Source: Balanoglossus misakiensis
Lineage: Eukaryota; Hemichordata
Length of the DNA: 64,000 bases
NCBI GenBank assembly: GCA_040954595.2
Contig: CM082583.2
Location: forward strand, 12,958,001 to 13,022,000
Direction of reading: 5' to 3'
The first letter of the stretch is position 1. The number at the start of each line of letters is the position of its first letter. The position numbers were made by a program, and so were the translations under genes. Of this stretch, positions 31,091 to 42,600 are shown one piece after another. The notes below the pieces were generated by a model. That model made no database searches and was not told where the DNA came from. It saw only the letters and a list, made by a program, of their open reading frames with translations.

Positions 31091-34000
31091 TCACTGGATG
31101 GTGCATTCTTTGGATGTTTTCTTGTTGCAATCTTTGCGCTTTTTCTCGTCTGTCACTGAAATGAAACACAGGGTAGGGATTTACCAGCCAATGGATTTGG
31201 TTAATTTGTGGATCTTTATATTCTTAAATACAAGTGAGAATTAGGAAACTTGCTTTGAACTGACCACTCACCTAAAGCTGGACTGCTCCTTGAAGAGCGT
31301 ACAACTTGAGGGGAACGTCTTCCAGTTGAATCAGTCACCACTTCACCAGGAAGACGGTTGCTTCTCTGTTGTTTTTGTGCATCTTCTCTCTTACTGACCT
31401 GGAAAATATTGTTGAGAGAAAATATTTTTATTATGTTCTATGTTATTGTCTTTCCTTGATTTTCTAGTGTTTTACCCAAATTAAAGGGTATCAGCCAATA
31501 CCCTGTAATTGTTCTGGGGAGACATTACAGCATTTTGTGGATAACTCTATATAAGCCTACCTGAACTTCTGTTTTCTTCTCCTTGAATTTGTCTTTGGTT
31601 CCTGCACCTTTCTCCTCCCCAGGGTCAGTCTTTGTGTACAGCTTCATGACTTTAGTTTCCCCTTCTCCTGGTTCATATTCCACATCTCCACTTTCCAAAT
31701 CTGGTGGCGCTTGATACAACTCATCGTGGTACGTCGCACCAGATCTAGTGCCAGCTCCACTTGGAGAACCGTCATGCTGAACAGACCTGAGGCTGCGTGG
31801 ACTCTTTGGTGACGTTTCTGGCAGACTCCCTTCAGGATTCACCCTTGAGGGAGTTGGGGAATTTGTCGAAGGGCCAGTCGCTTCATTGCTGCCCGTTGCA
31901 GAAGGGGATGGAACAAACTCGATTTCAGGAACAGAATCATCCCCACCTTCATGCCGCTGATACTGCTGCTGCTGCTGGTGCAAACCTCTCACCACGTTCC
32001 CTTGTCCAATCTGCACCACGTTTGCCCCAGTAATGTAGTAGTGTTGAATGATGGGTTGGTTTTGACTCTCTGCAGACTGGCGGTTTTGATTGTGAACCAG
32101 AGCTTGTCCTCCCTTCAGTTCTTGTTGTTGGTTGCCATGTTCAAGATCATGTTCTTCCTTATTTATACATCTGCTAGTACCTTTTTTGCTGACCCCTTTC
32201 ATCATCGGCTGTCTTGCCTGACCAGGCATTTCTTCGTTTACTTTTGATCTTTGCATTTTTTCCAACTGCTTCAATCTCTGCTCCTTCGCTTCCAACTCTT
32301 TTTTCAGCTGTAAAAGCCTCTCTTCTTCCTTCACGTCTCTCTTGGAATATTCCTGGCGTTCGTGTTTGCGGAACTGCCTCAGGGCTTTCTCTTCCTCCAG
32401 CGTTTTTCGCTTTGCATCAGCTGCATACTGTTTCCTCAGTTTGTCATCATCGCTGATTGGCTGCACCGCTGTCCCACCAATATTTTCAACGCCTCTTGCC
32501 AATCGCTGATCCTTCTTCCGTCTCTCTTCTTTCGCCAGGAGCTTCTCTCGTTTTGCTCTCTTCAACATCTCTTTTTCCGCGTCCCTCCTCTCCTGCTGCT
32601 CATACTCCCTGGCCGCTCGCTTGTCGGTGGCAACGGTCTTCTGCAGCTGCTTCTTGTAGTATCGGTTGCTAGGCCTCAGACAGGACAGGCTCTTCAGCTC
32701 GCTGGGCATCTGCTTCTCTTCCACGCCGAAGGCGACCGGCACAACGTAGTCATGCTTCTCTGGGTCATCCAGCGACTCCACTAGACTTGTGTGGATGTTC
32801 TTCTCACACCACTTGTCCTGCAAGAAATTCTCTGTCAGCACCACCACCACAAAGGAACTGTAGTTGAGAGCGTCAGCCACATTCCTGAAGACCGATTTCC
32901 CTCCAGTGAAGTCTTCTTGAAGGAGCACTTTGCGGTCCCAACCTTCCAACAGCTCAGTTAGATCGTTGACTTTATCCTTATCTAGCTTGCTGCCGAGTAT
33001 GAAAGCATCGTAATATTCTACTGGTTTCGATAGGCTGTACAATTCCTTAGGAGACAATTCAACGTCTTCAAGACTGAGTGAATCCATAGTAATACACTGC
33101 ATGTCATCTACCAGACTGGGAACAGCATCTTTCTCATAATCAGTGTACGACGACGACTGCGATGGTGTTCCACTTTCTTGTCTGGTCTCAAGGGATGAAA
33201 CAGTCTCTGGAGGGTTAGATTCTTTTTCTGTGTCTGTTTGCCTTTCAAGTGGAACAGCATCTTGTTCGTCGGATCCACCCATGCCGGAGAGATAACTGGA
33301 CTGCTCTTGTAGGAATGTATGATCACTTTGGTTCTGTAAACTAGATATACTAGTAGCCACTACAATTCCTGAATCTGTGTCGTTGGGTTGCACTGGTACA
33401 CCCAGGTCCTCAGATGTGCTTGGTATGTCTTCTTGCCTATCCGCATTCTGCACATCGCGGTTCAACTCGTCTGCTTCTTGGTCCGGGGTTTCTGAGAACA
33501 CCGGCTGGTGCGTGTCCTGCATTGCCATGTCTTTCACTTTGGCATGTTGGTACTCATCATAGGAAGGGGCTGCATCAGTGACGACATCCGACGACAAAAG
33601 ACTTGGACTAGAAGATGAACTTGGAATCCTGCTTGAGTCATCGCACTCCGGGTTTTCTTCAAGCTCAATTATCGCTTCAATACTCTCCACCTCTAAGCCA
33701 CTGGCCAGTCTTGCAGCCTTGCGAAAACATCTCTGCGCATTCTTTAACTCCTTTGCCACAACAGAATTTGAAATCAATTTTGTCCAGTTTTGTCTCCTGT
33801 TTATTAGAATTCCTAAAAAGAGCCAAGATAAAGCACCAACGCAGTTGTCTTCTCTCACGTCATGAAAAAGCTGAACAGACTCCTTGAAGTACTCCCGTTC
33901 TTTGTTTTCTGGAAACTCGAACTGAATGAGGTCTTTGACAATTATGAAGAGATAACAGCAATAGGCCAGTTCAAAGGTCCATTGCGAGAGATCCTGGAGT

Positions 34001-34500
34001 TGGGCTTTCTTTCCGATGCTAATTGCCTGTCGGTAACTCTCCAGGCCCAAGTCTACACTGAAGACACCTTGGCAAAGATAGCAACAAGCAACATTCAGTT
34101 CAAACACAGCACGTGCTTGACAACATAAGCACATAGCCTCCTTCGCTTTGTCAGAAGTCTCACCAACAACTTTCAAACAGTGCAAAATGTCCTTCTGTTT
34201 ATCTTGACACTGGTCTCCATAAATGTGAGCCAAGTTCAGCAAAGCATTTATGTTCTCTGAGTCAGACTTCAGAATGTCTTCAAAGATTTCCACCGCTTCC
34301 TTGGTGCGTCCTTGAAGATAGGTCAGAACGCCTTTCAAGTGTGCCACAGCATTTCTCTTCAAAACCACAATCTTGGTTTCTGGTTCGGCTTCATTCTTCT
34401 GCAACCTGGAAAGTAATTCCTCACGTTGATCTTTGGTAAATCGGTGTATGGCTGCCAACTGTGGACATTCAAAATGCCCCAGGCCAGTAATAAACTCCAT
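31091..34500 (-). CDS. TPR-like - TIR - coiled coil - RHIM-like protein, TRIF-like order (gene 2)
   Basis: Exon 1 (34500-31561) holds 980 codons; exons 31398-31272 and 31155-31091 finish a product of 1043 residues. An alternative last exon (31085-30988) also keeps phase, giving 1054 residues, and resembles the last exon of gene 1. Residues 1-290 are helical, with TPR-like repeats (EAVEIFEDILKSDSENINA, LNLAHIYGD). A Ser/Asp/Glu-rich linker follows to about 490. TIR covers about 493-625 (VEYYDAFILGSKLDKDK, FTGGKSVFRNVADAL, DKWCEKNIHTSLVESLDD). A charged coiled coil spans about 630-765. The RHIM-like motif is at about 816-838 (YYITGANVVQIGQGNVV). Vertebrate TRIF/TICAM1 also has an IFIT-like helical N-domain, then TIR, then RHIM, so this is a candidate TRIF-type adaptor. 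The coiled coil between TIR and RHIM is not found in TRIF. The exact 3' end is uncertain. Confidence 0.83.
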
Positions 34501-35734
34501 GACTCAGCCTGTGTCATCTGTAATTGAGATAATTGCAGTCTTATTTGTAATTTTAGAAATAATGTTTGCAGTTTCAGAGGCATGTTCGTGTTGTGCTTGA
34601 CCTTATCTATGGTAATTTACATGACAGCCGACGCCTCATATAATAATAATAATAGTCTTCGAACCAGCTCGCAAAATATGATCTCGTGTCACAAAAAGTA
34701 CATTTGGGCACGGGCTCTCCTCGGGAGACCGTGATTTGGGTTCCATGACTTTTACATAATGCCTATGGGTAAACATCTCACAGGGAGTCTTTGGGAAAAC
34801 CCACACACGTACACACAACACGCACATCCCACACACACCAGACATCAGACAAGTCCGGAGTCCACCGTCTCGTCCACGGAAATATGCTACTTGCAATTGC
34901 ACTAGTATAGGAAGACCCAACTGCGCACTTCTTTCCTTTAACCAGATAACGGCAGTAATAAAACTGTGGATTCATTCACGGTTTTCGATGACGTTACCTC
35001 AGAACGGTGTACATGTATGACATGTGTGATTAATTTATGGACAACTTACTTCCTGGATCGCGGTCGGTGATACGTTGCGACAGTCTGTTGTCGCTTGACC
35101 ATCCGAGCCGCAACGAAGACGCACTGAGACTTGCAAGGAAGTTAGGGGGATTTGTGAATAATATTTTAACTACATACCTATGTTGCTTCAGTGTCAAGAA
35201 AACGGAGGAGATCCATTACCAGCAGTTGAAATATGCACAACATCAAACACGCAAAACTCAGAAGTGGTCGTTCTCTCAATGTGGGCTTAAGAGGGCGTTT
35301 TATATGAACTTTGAACTTTGGCCTGAGTTGAACTCATTTCAACATACATGTACCCCAATAAAAATTAAAATAAATCATACAATAAACCTGTTTGTCTATA
35401 TATCATTTATTTTTCTTGAAGGGCATATTCCTAATAGGAAAAAGAAACGGATACTGAGATCAGTATATATATGTAGACACAAAGCCGCCACCTCTTTTGA
35501 TATAAAATGATATAAAATTTGTGCCGTAAAGAATACTTTTCTCCTCCTGAGCACTGGTCCTGCATCGATTTTCGATGGTGACGTCAGAAGAGACGATTAT
35601 TATGGGTTCGAATAGTTCGAATATTCTCTCATTTGATTGTACACATTGCAGCAGGGGTGATGGAACGTCGCAGAACTCTATTTCCACCATGTAAAACATA
35701 CGGACTTCTTTTCGTTTGAACAAAAACTACCAAA
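34501..35734. other. Divergent 5' region between TIR-RHIM gene 2 and acidic-protein gene
   Basis: 1.23 kb between start codons facing away from each other. A CA-rich stretch lies near 34803-34845. GGGAAAACCC near 34791 is one base off the Rel consensus. No coding exon is supported; the 157-codon frame at 35037-35510 has no recognisable content. Confidence 0.45.
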
Positions 35735-36370
35735 ATGTTCTCCGTAAAGTCACTAACGCCACCATCACCTCCCGAAAAAATGGAAGTAGACGATAATGAC
35801 GACACGAGTGAACTTGAAGACGAAACGATGGAACATAGTCAGCTAGACGAGATCCCGGACCATGGAGATGGCGAAGATGTTACTATGTAAGTTCTGGTCG
35901 CGCACTTTTCAGTCTGCCTGCAGGTGCCAGTGGCCGGACGCAGACTTCATGATTGGTTACAACAGGTGTCCCTTACCTAAGTTGGACGTAAACCCCCACA
36001 TTCTCTTATGCCTAAAGCAAAGATAAAAGGAAACCCAATCGTGTAAAGTTCATACATAAACGAAGCCTATGGTCACAGACCTTCGAAAAGTCAACTTTAC
36101 CCTATTTGCAACATCATAACATCCTTTCAAAATTGTGTCTGCGCGATTTCTTCCGGCGACGTCTTTAATGACTCATATTCTTCGTATAAATTTAACATAA
36201 AATTGTGTTTAACATCCAACAGAAACCTGACCAGGAAGTTTGGTCACCATCGTCTCATGACTGACGACTATGAATTCCCATTTGACGGCACAAACGGCGA
36301 ACACGTTGAAAATGATAGCGATTCGCAAGACGAGGAACAAGACCCTAATGTAAATTGTTGCAAGAAGTAA
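35735..36370 (+). CDS. Small acidic protein of unknown function
   Basis: Two exons (35735-35886 and 36223-36370) join in phase to give 99 residues. The start context CCAAAATGTTC is reasonable, the donor is GTAAGT and the acceptor follows AACATCCAACAG. The N-terminal half is acidic (MEVDDNDDTSELEDE). The second exon starts with a more ordered segment (NLTRKFGHHRLMTDDYEFPF), then another acidic stretch, and ends NCCKK. There is no signal peptide or membrane span. I do not recognise the family, and no function is assigned. An AATAAA at 36574-36579 would end the mRNA about 200 nt after the stop. Confidence 0.6.
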
Positions 36371-37137
36371 TGCACATCGAACAGTTCTGCAGTAAACACC
36401 CGACTTGATGAATATGTAACTTCAGAACAATACGTTTACGAGTGTCGTTGGAATCACCCCTATGGAATGATGTTGTCCGTATTCCTTCAAAGCAAGGATT
36501 AGGCCCTATATATGAGAACAATTAATGGACACTTCTCCATAGAAGTATATATTTCGTATGCAGCATAAAAATTAATAAAAAGTTATTCTTCTAAACACTG
36601 AAATATCACTCCATAGCTGTAGACTTCTAGGTCCTACTACTACATTCACACTGTCGCTTGTTCGCCTATTGTGCAGAATGAAAAACTTGTAAAGAAGCTG
36701 TTATGGTTTATGGGGTACTGGGGTCGAAGGAATTGGTCATCACTGGGAAATATGGTTATCTGAGGTTGGAGATGGAAACAATGCAACCAGTTTACTGTGT
36801 TTGGCAGTATATTAAACTCTATTTTGTGCTATGATAACTGTTTTGCCAGCTTCCTCTACTCTTCCTGCTACTGCTTAGGATTAGGGCAGCGCCCCCATGC
36901 GGCAATGAACGAGGCTGATGGTTGTCAAGCTCGCACGAGGATATCCCTGCTGGTACGTTTATCATCTCGTTTGGAGCCTTGGCTCACTCGAGAACGTTGT
37001 TTCCAGCAAACCAAGGCAAAACCTCGAGCTATACTGAAGTGCAGTTAGGTGTAGTGGTGAACAGCAAGTTGCTGTGAAAATTCCTATCACACTCACAGTC
37101 CCAAACTGCCAAATTTGGACAAAGGTCACAGGTCAAG
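36371..37137. other. Intergenic between acidic-protein and zinc-finger genes
   Basis: Contains the 3' UTR and AATAAA (36574-36579) of the acidic-protein gene and the 5' flank of the zinc-finger gene. A possible non-coding first exon of the latter cannot be seen. Confidence 0.4.
36574..36579 (+). promoter_or_regulatory. Candidate poly(A) signal, acidic-protein gene
   Basis: AATAAA in an AT-rich context about 200 nt after the stop codon. Confidence 0.5.
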
Positions 37138-38835
37138 ATGTCTTCCAGTGGAAATTCTGTTGAGAGCAAGGTTAGCTCAAACATGAACCAATCAACTGTT
37201 GGACTGTCTCAAAACTTTCCCAGGGTGCTTGTTGAATTGGCAGCCAAAGAATGTTTTGAGATACTGCTTGTAGAGTTGTACAGGTGCAAGCTTTGTGGTG
37301 TCTATTCCAGCTTGGTTAGAAACGATATGATGGAACATTTCAAAGCCACACACTGCAGTCATTGGGAACATGCTCTGGAGAAATGTGAAGCCCAAACAGA
37401 CAATGTGACAGGCGCTGTTTTGGCTGTAAAACCCCAATGCAGCAGGGGTGAGATTTTGCTGCAACCAGCAAGTCTGGCAAAGAGGATGGCGGCGACTGCA
37501 CCCTCATTGAAATCATGCGAGGGATTGCAAAAGGTGGAGTGTGTCACGCCAGCTGACAGCACAGAAAAGAATGCAAATACTGACGCGGCTAAGTGTCTGC
37601 AACATGCAGAGATTAATGTGACGACATCAGCAGGGAGCACTGAAGAGGTTGATGGGGAACGTTCTGATGATGATGATGATGATATTGGTGCTGCTAATAG
37701 CACGAGTCTGCACTGCAGAGAAGTGAAGACTGGACAACAAGATGCAAATAAAATGGATGTGAGGGATGATTCAGCAGTCGACAAAGAACCTCAAGTGGTT
37801 TTGGAAAGCAAGACTGTTCCAGACCCGAAAGGTCTAACGCAGACTAAAGCAGAAACTCAAGCAAGAATGTCTACAGAGACAATTAATTCAAACAAGATTT
37901 GTGTGCAGCCACCCATACTGTGGAAGTGTTCTGCCTGTGAAATATATTTTCAAACCCGTTATTACCTATCCTTGCACAAAAAGGCATGCCACAAACCATG
38001 CAACAAGAAGTTCAAGTGTCATTTTTGCGAGAAGATGTTCTCGTGGCCGGGTCTTGTTAGGCACAAAAGAAAGAAAGTCTGTCAGAAGCAAAAGGTGAAG
38101 AAGACATACCCATGCTCAGTCTGCCAGAAAGTCTTCAATGACTCCTCTGGCTTGAAAGATCACATGCACACACACAGTGGTATAAAGAAGTTTTTGTGCC
38201 AGTTCTGTGGCAAAAGCTACAAACATCCCAGGTCTTTGAGGATGCACTTGGTACTCCACCGAGAAAACGCTGAAATCTTCAAGTGTAACGAGTGTGATTA
38301 CACGAGCAAATTCAGAAATTGTGTTGAGAAACATAAACAGACGCTGCACAGAGCTGAAGGAGTGAAATTTTACAGTTGCGAAGTGTGCGACTTCCAGACA
38401 CCGTACCTGTGTAGCATTACAAAGCATCGTGAGGCAACACACTCTGAGGACAGGAATTACATGTGTGAGATATGTGGCCGGGTTTATAAATTAGAATCTT
38501 CGCTGAAAGAGCACATGGCAAATCATGACGGTAAAGAGTTTAGGTGTGAGCAGTGTTCATACGTTGGATTGACAGTTTCTAGACTGCGTGAGCACATGAA
38601 GATACACCTGCCTGTGGAGTCACGCAAGTACGCGTGTCCTCACTGTGATTGGCGGGGACTTACAAAGGATGTACTGCGTCGTCACATGTTCAAGCACACT
38701 GGAGAGAAACCATTTCATTGCCAAGAATGTAACACTGGTTACATAAACCGCTACGGATTCAAGAGACATCTCCGAAAACGCCACCCAGAGCAGTATGTTT
38801 CATACACACACGCCAACCATTCAGCAAAAGAATGA
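37138..38835 (+). CDS. C2H2 zinc-finger protein, about 11 fingers
   Basis: A single uninterrupted frame of 565 codons, with start context CAAGATGTCT. One isolated finger lies near the N-terminus (about 48-72; YRCKLCG...HFKATH). An acidic, Ser/Thr-rich linker follows, including a DDDDDD run. A tandem array of ten C2H2 fingers covers about 262-553. Linkers are irregular; only one classical TGEKPF linker (before the last finger) is present. Several fingers have the CDY/CSY/CDW pattern (NECDYTSK, EQCSYVGL, PHCDWRGL) often seen in chromatin- or DNA-binding C2H2 proteins. No KRAB, BTB or SCAN domain is present. A nuclear DNA-binding role is inferred from the array. I cannot name an orthologue. AATAAA at 38990-38995 is a good poly(A) signal. 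Confidence 0.9.
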   Translation: MSSSGNSVESKVSSNMNQSTVGLSQNFPRVLVELAAKECFEILLVELYRCKLCGVYSSLVRNDMMEHFKATHCSHWEHALEKCEAQTDNVTGAVLAVKPQCSRGEILLQPASLAKRMAATAPSLKSCEGLQKVECVTPADSTEKNANTDAAKCLQHAEINVTTSAGSTEEVDGERSDDDDDDIGAANSTSLHCREVKTGQQDANKMDVRDDSAVDKEPQVVLESKTVPDPKGLTQTKAETQARMSTETINSNKICVQPPILWKCSACEIYFQTRYYLSLHKKACHKPCNKKFKCHFCEKMFSWPGLVRHKRKKVCQKQKVKKTYPCSVCQKVFNDSSGLKDHMHTHSGIKKFLCQFCGKSYKHPRSLRMHLVLHRENAEIFKCNECDYTSKFRNCVEKHKQTLHRAEGVKFYSCEVCDFQTPYLCSITKHREATHSEDRNYMCEICGRVYKLESSLKEHMANHDGKEFRCEQCSYVGLTVSRLREHMKIHLPVESRKYACPHCDWRGLTKDVLRRHMFKHTGEKPFHCQECNTGYINRYGFKRHLRKRHPEQYVSYTHANHSAKE

Positions 38836-39651
38836 CACTCTTTGTAGTTAGTTGTCATGGGAGCGTTTTATTTCAATTTCAGAGGCAAGAATCTGACACA
38901 AGATATGTTATGAAAATGGAACTTTACAAGTTAAAATCAGACTACAATATGCACATATATACATGTAAGATTGTCTGAACAATTATGCAAATAAAAATAT
39001 TCTGATTGAAATTTGCTGTCATGTAATCTCACTCTGTACAATCATCTATATAATAATTAAATTATGTACATTAATATTTACGAAAAATAAATTAGATTTA
39101 AAATTAATGCACACTGAATCATTTAAGAATATATTAATACATTTGCATATAATACTGTTATCTTTCAAACGTAATATCAACCAATCGAAAGAAATTATTC
39201 ATAAATTAAAATGTACATGTATATCAGAAATTGTAAATTTTCAGAATGGAAGGCATAAACTTGATACGTTAAAATCATAAATTAACAATAGTGGTGAACA
39301 AAATCTTTGGAGAACTGTGTTATTGTTAATACACTAATGTGTCAGTACTTAACACTAATATTGCAATTACAGTATTGTAGAAAGTCCTTCAATTGTGTAT
39401 TACTTTTCAATCATCAAGAAATTCATCCATCTTTTAAAATACAAATCAATGTAAGTACATCATCCTTTAGTTCAAAATTCCAATCCCCAAAACATTTTAA
39501 TTTTTTAAAGATTTAATTGTAAATGGTTATACTGTTGATTGTTGATGTTCCAAAAACATCATCTGTGTTTGATTGTTCAAGATTGTTTTCTCGTTATCTG
39601 CTTAAGCTGTCATCCTTATAGGGGTGGAGGATTTGAGATTGATGGACGTTG
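38836..39651. other. Convergent 3' regions of zinc-finger and ARM-TIR-SAM genes
   Basis: Very AT-rich and without coding signal. It holds the zinc-finger poly(A) signal (38990-38995) and presumably the 3' UTR of the opposing ARM-TIR-SAM gene. Confidence 0.5.
38990..38995 (+). promoter_or_regulatory. Candidate poly(A) signal, zinc-finger gene
   Basis: AATAAA about 155 nt after the stop codon. Confidence 0.5.
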
Positions 39652-42600
39652 TCACAGCTTCAGTTTTTCAAGTTCCTGAGCAAACTTCAAGATGTCCAGC
39701 AGAGTCATTCCAAAATCAGTCTGTAGGCTTTTATAGAAGAATTCTGGAGCCTGTAAGGAAACACTTTGGATCAGTGCCAGTAATCTGCGTGGTTTCTGTA
39801 ACAAATGCTTTTCTCTGATTTTTTCCTTCTGTGTATCAACGACGGTTTGTTTGTTGAATAGTGATAGCATACTAGTACTACAGAGTAGTTTCCGTCTTTG
39901 TGACAAAACTGGACAGATAGAGAAGATATGGACTTCACCTCTTTTCTTAAATTATGGAGTTGGATGAGAGTACGTCCAGTCACTTGATTCAGTATGTCTT
40001 CACTGTACCTAAAAACCACACACCAAAATAATTGCAAACTGAATGAGTTTAAAGTGCTGATGGGCCATGTGTTGTTTGTCCTGTGTTACATGGTCTAAGA
40101 ATGTCCCCCGATATAAACTGTGCAGTCAAGCAGAATCTTGCAGGGTCTCATGGAGTTAAAGAAATGGTCTATTGCCAGCATGGATTAGAACTTGTTTAAC
40201 ACCAGCTAGATTCCAGAAATAATATCATTACTGGGTATAATTTCAGTATATTTTTCTTCTCAGCAAAAATTAATTTTGCATTTCTATTATTTGGCTGAAG
40301 ATAACTACGATGACCACACCTGTTGATTTGACTATTTGTCAACCACTCTTTGACCTGCACAGATGTCCACTCGGTGACTTTTCCATACTTTGATGTGATG
40401 GGTGGCAATGGTGAAGAGCCTGTGGGAAATTCCTGTTCTCGGCTATCCGGTCGGCTCTGCAAAGTGTCAAATAATTCTATTTTGAAATGTCAGCTAAAAA
40501 ATAAAGTTAGAACGTAAAGGTGCATCATTGTCTTCTGTATGCAAAGTTAACCACATTGACCATGGTAAGTGGAGATTGAGCCAATCACAGACATTTTCTT
40601 GGGTGGCCATGTGAAAGAAGTATGCCACCACATGGTCATAAGCAGAATTGGACATGCCCTGTAAACCATATATGGGCATACTTCTGAATACTTCTGTGTA
40701 TCAACCTTTGAAATTACCAGAAAAACTTGGTGGACTTGCATTAAACCCAGAGTCAGAGTTGTAAGGTTACAAGCTAGTAAAATCTGTCCCCTCAGATAAT
40801 ATCATTATGAAGAAAAAATAGAAATTTACACAGTTCTTCCTATACAGAGGTTGTGTATGTACACTTTAACATATTACAGATGAAAGAAATATGAATCCAA
40901 GCTTTTGAATGTCACAATAGGAAGACAGGAAAGGGTTCCATCATTTATACCTTGTGAGAAAACAACAGTGATTAAGAAATGCTGGTGTTATATTCTGGCC
41001 AGAACTGATGGGACATTCTTAAAATGTCATGTGTCAATGGGAAAAGGAATTGACAGTTACACTGAAGAACATGAAAAACCACACAACACGGACATGTCAA
41101 AATAATTATCATTTACAGTACCAGTGCTGTGTTTGGAGTAATGCCTGTGGTGTTGTTGTTATGCTTCTTCTGTTGAAAAACCAATTCAAGAGAATTGAAA
41201 TTTTTACTGTTGATTCTCTGAAGTTGGAATCTCGAATGAAATGAAATGCAAAGATGTACATTCCTCGTTTGGCACTCTCCAAAAAATCAGTTGACAGCAC
41301 AATTGGAAATAGTGACTCACAATCAAATCTGTACAAGGCAGGCCCGTTTTGACATCAACTAGACAAGTTGTAAAATAAAAAAAAAAACGACTAGGAAAAT
41401 AGGAAGACCAGGCGAGCAACAAAATCTCAGCAGTGACGTGCAAAACTCTGATCAGAAAGAAAAGAAACAAATCATTTCAACAAATTAATAAAACATATAT
41501 GTGCTCTGTTCACTGCAAAAGAAAAGAAAGTAAATGATTGGGGAAAAAAGAGAGTAGAAAACAAACATAAAGAAACGCAGCAAAAGAAATCAAACTTACT
41601 CCAGTATCAGCAACAATATCATCCTTTGAATCTGTTTCAGTTTCAGTTTGTGGAATCTATAAAATAGCAAGCACATGCATGTTTCTGTGAATATGATGGC
41701 AAAGTAAATTTGACATGCAAATACATGTATTGATGATATACATGTATGAACAGTTGCAGTGAAAAACATGCATTATTCTCCTTTTTCTATCTTGCGGGAT
41801 AGAAGTACCACCATCATGTTTGCTGTTAGAGCATAGTTCTTGTTGACACTGGATGGTAACCTCTGGTGAGAATATCTCAACTTCTGGCAGTATGTCAGGA
41901 AGACCCCCTTTGTACATTGTATGTAGAGAGAGAGTACATGACTTGTACATGTAGACGTATCTGCAAGGAATTATATTTTTCCAATTGAACATTTTATAAG
42001 ACTTTACCGTTTCTGGAACAGAGCGCTGCGTTCTCATTTTAACCTGCTGCAGCAAATCCACCATTTTCTCCTCGAAGTTGTCACTGTGATGCTTGGAGAA
42101 ATCCACGTACAAGTGACTGCCGAGAAAAGCTCCCAACCAATTGTCTGCCTTGAATTCCTGCATTCTCACAGGGATGAACTCCTTCTTCAGGTCGAACACA
42201 TACTCGCCCTCTGTCAATTATTAGATCAAAAATGAACTTTTTGATTCCGATATTGCAAAAGACAGATCAACTGGTAATATTTGGACTGAGCAGCCATAAT
42301 ATCATTATAAGGCAAGTTTGTTCTTAGATGATAAAACAAATCGTTCCCTTACCAGTTCTGCAATTGGGACTGCTCTGATATTTTTTGCAGAAGCAAACAA
42401 GAACCAAATAAGCCTCCTGCACAGCTACAGCCATGGCTTCCAAGATCGAACCAGACATGTTTTCAACATCAATCCAAGTGTGATACCCTTCCTCTCGAAG
42501 TCTCTTGTTGATTTTCAGTACAACTCTGTTAATGAAGAGCACATTGAGTGTCAAAAAAGTGAGGTTGAGGATGGTTGGTTAAAGAGTCTTGTCTGATAAT

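Noticed and set aside
26314-34500. NADase activity for the two RHIM-linked TIR domains
   Set aside because: The catalytic glutamate position holds Cys in one and Asn in the other, so an adaptor role is more likely.
35037-35510. 157-codon plus-strand frame upstream of the acidic-protein gene
   Set aside because: No domain or splice support; the composition drifts to AT-rich non-coding sequence in its second half.
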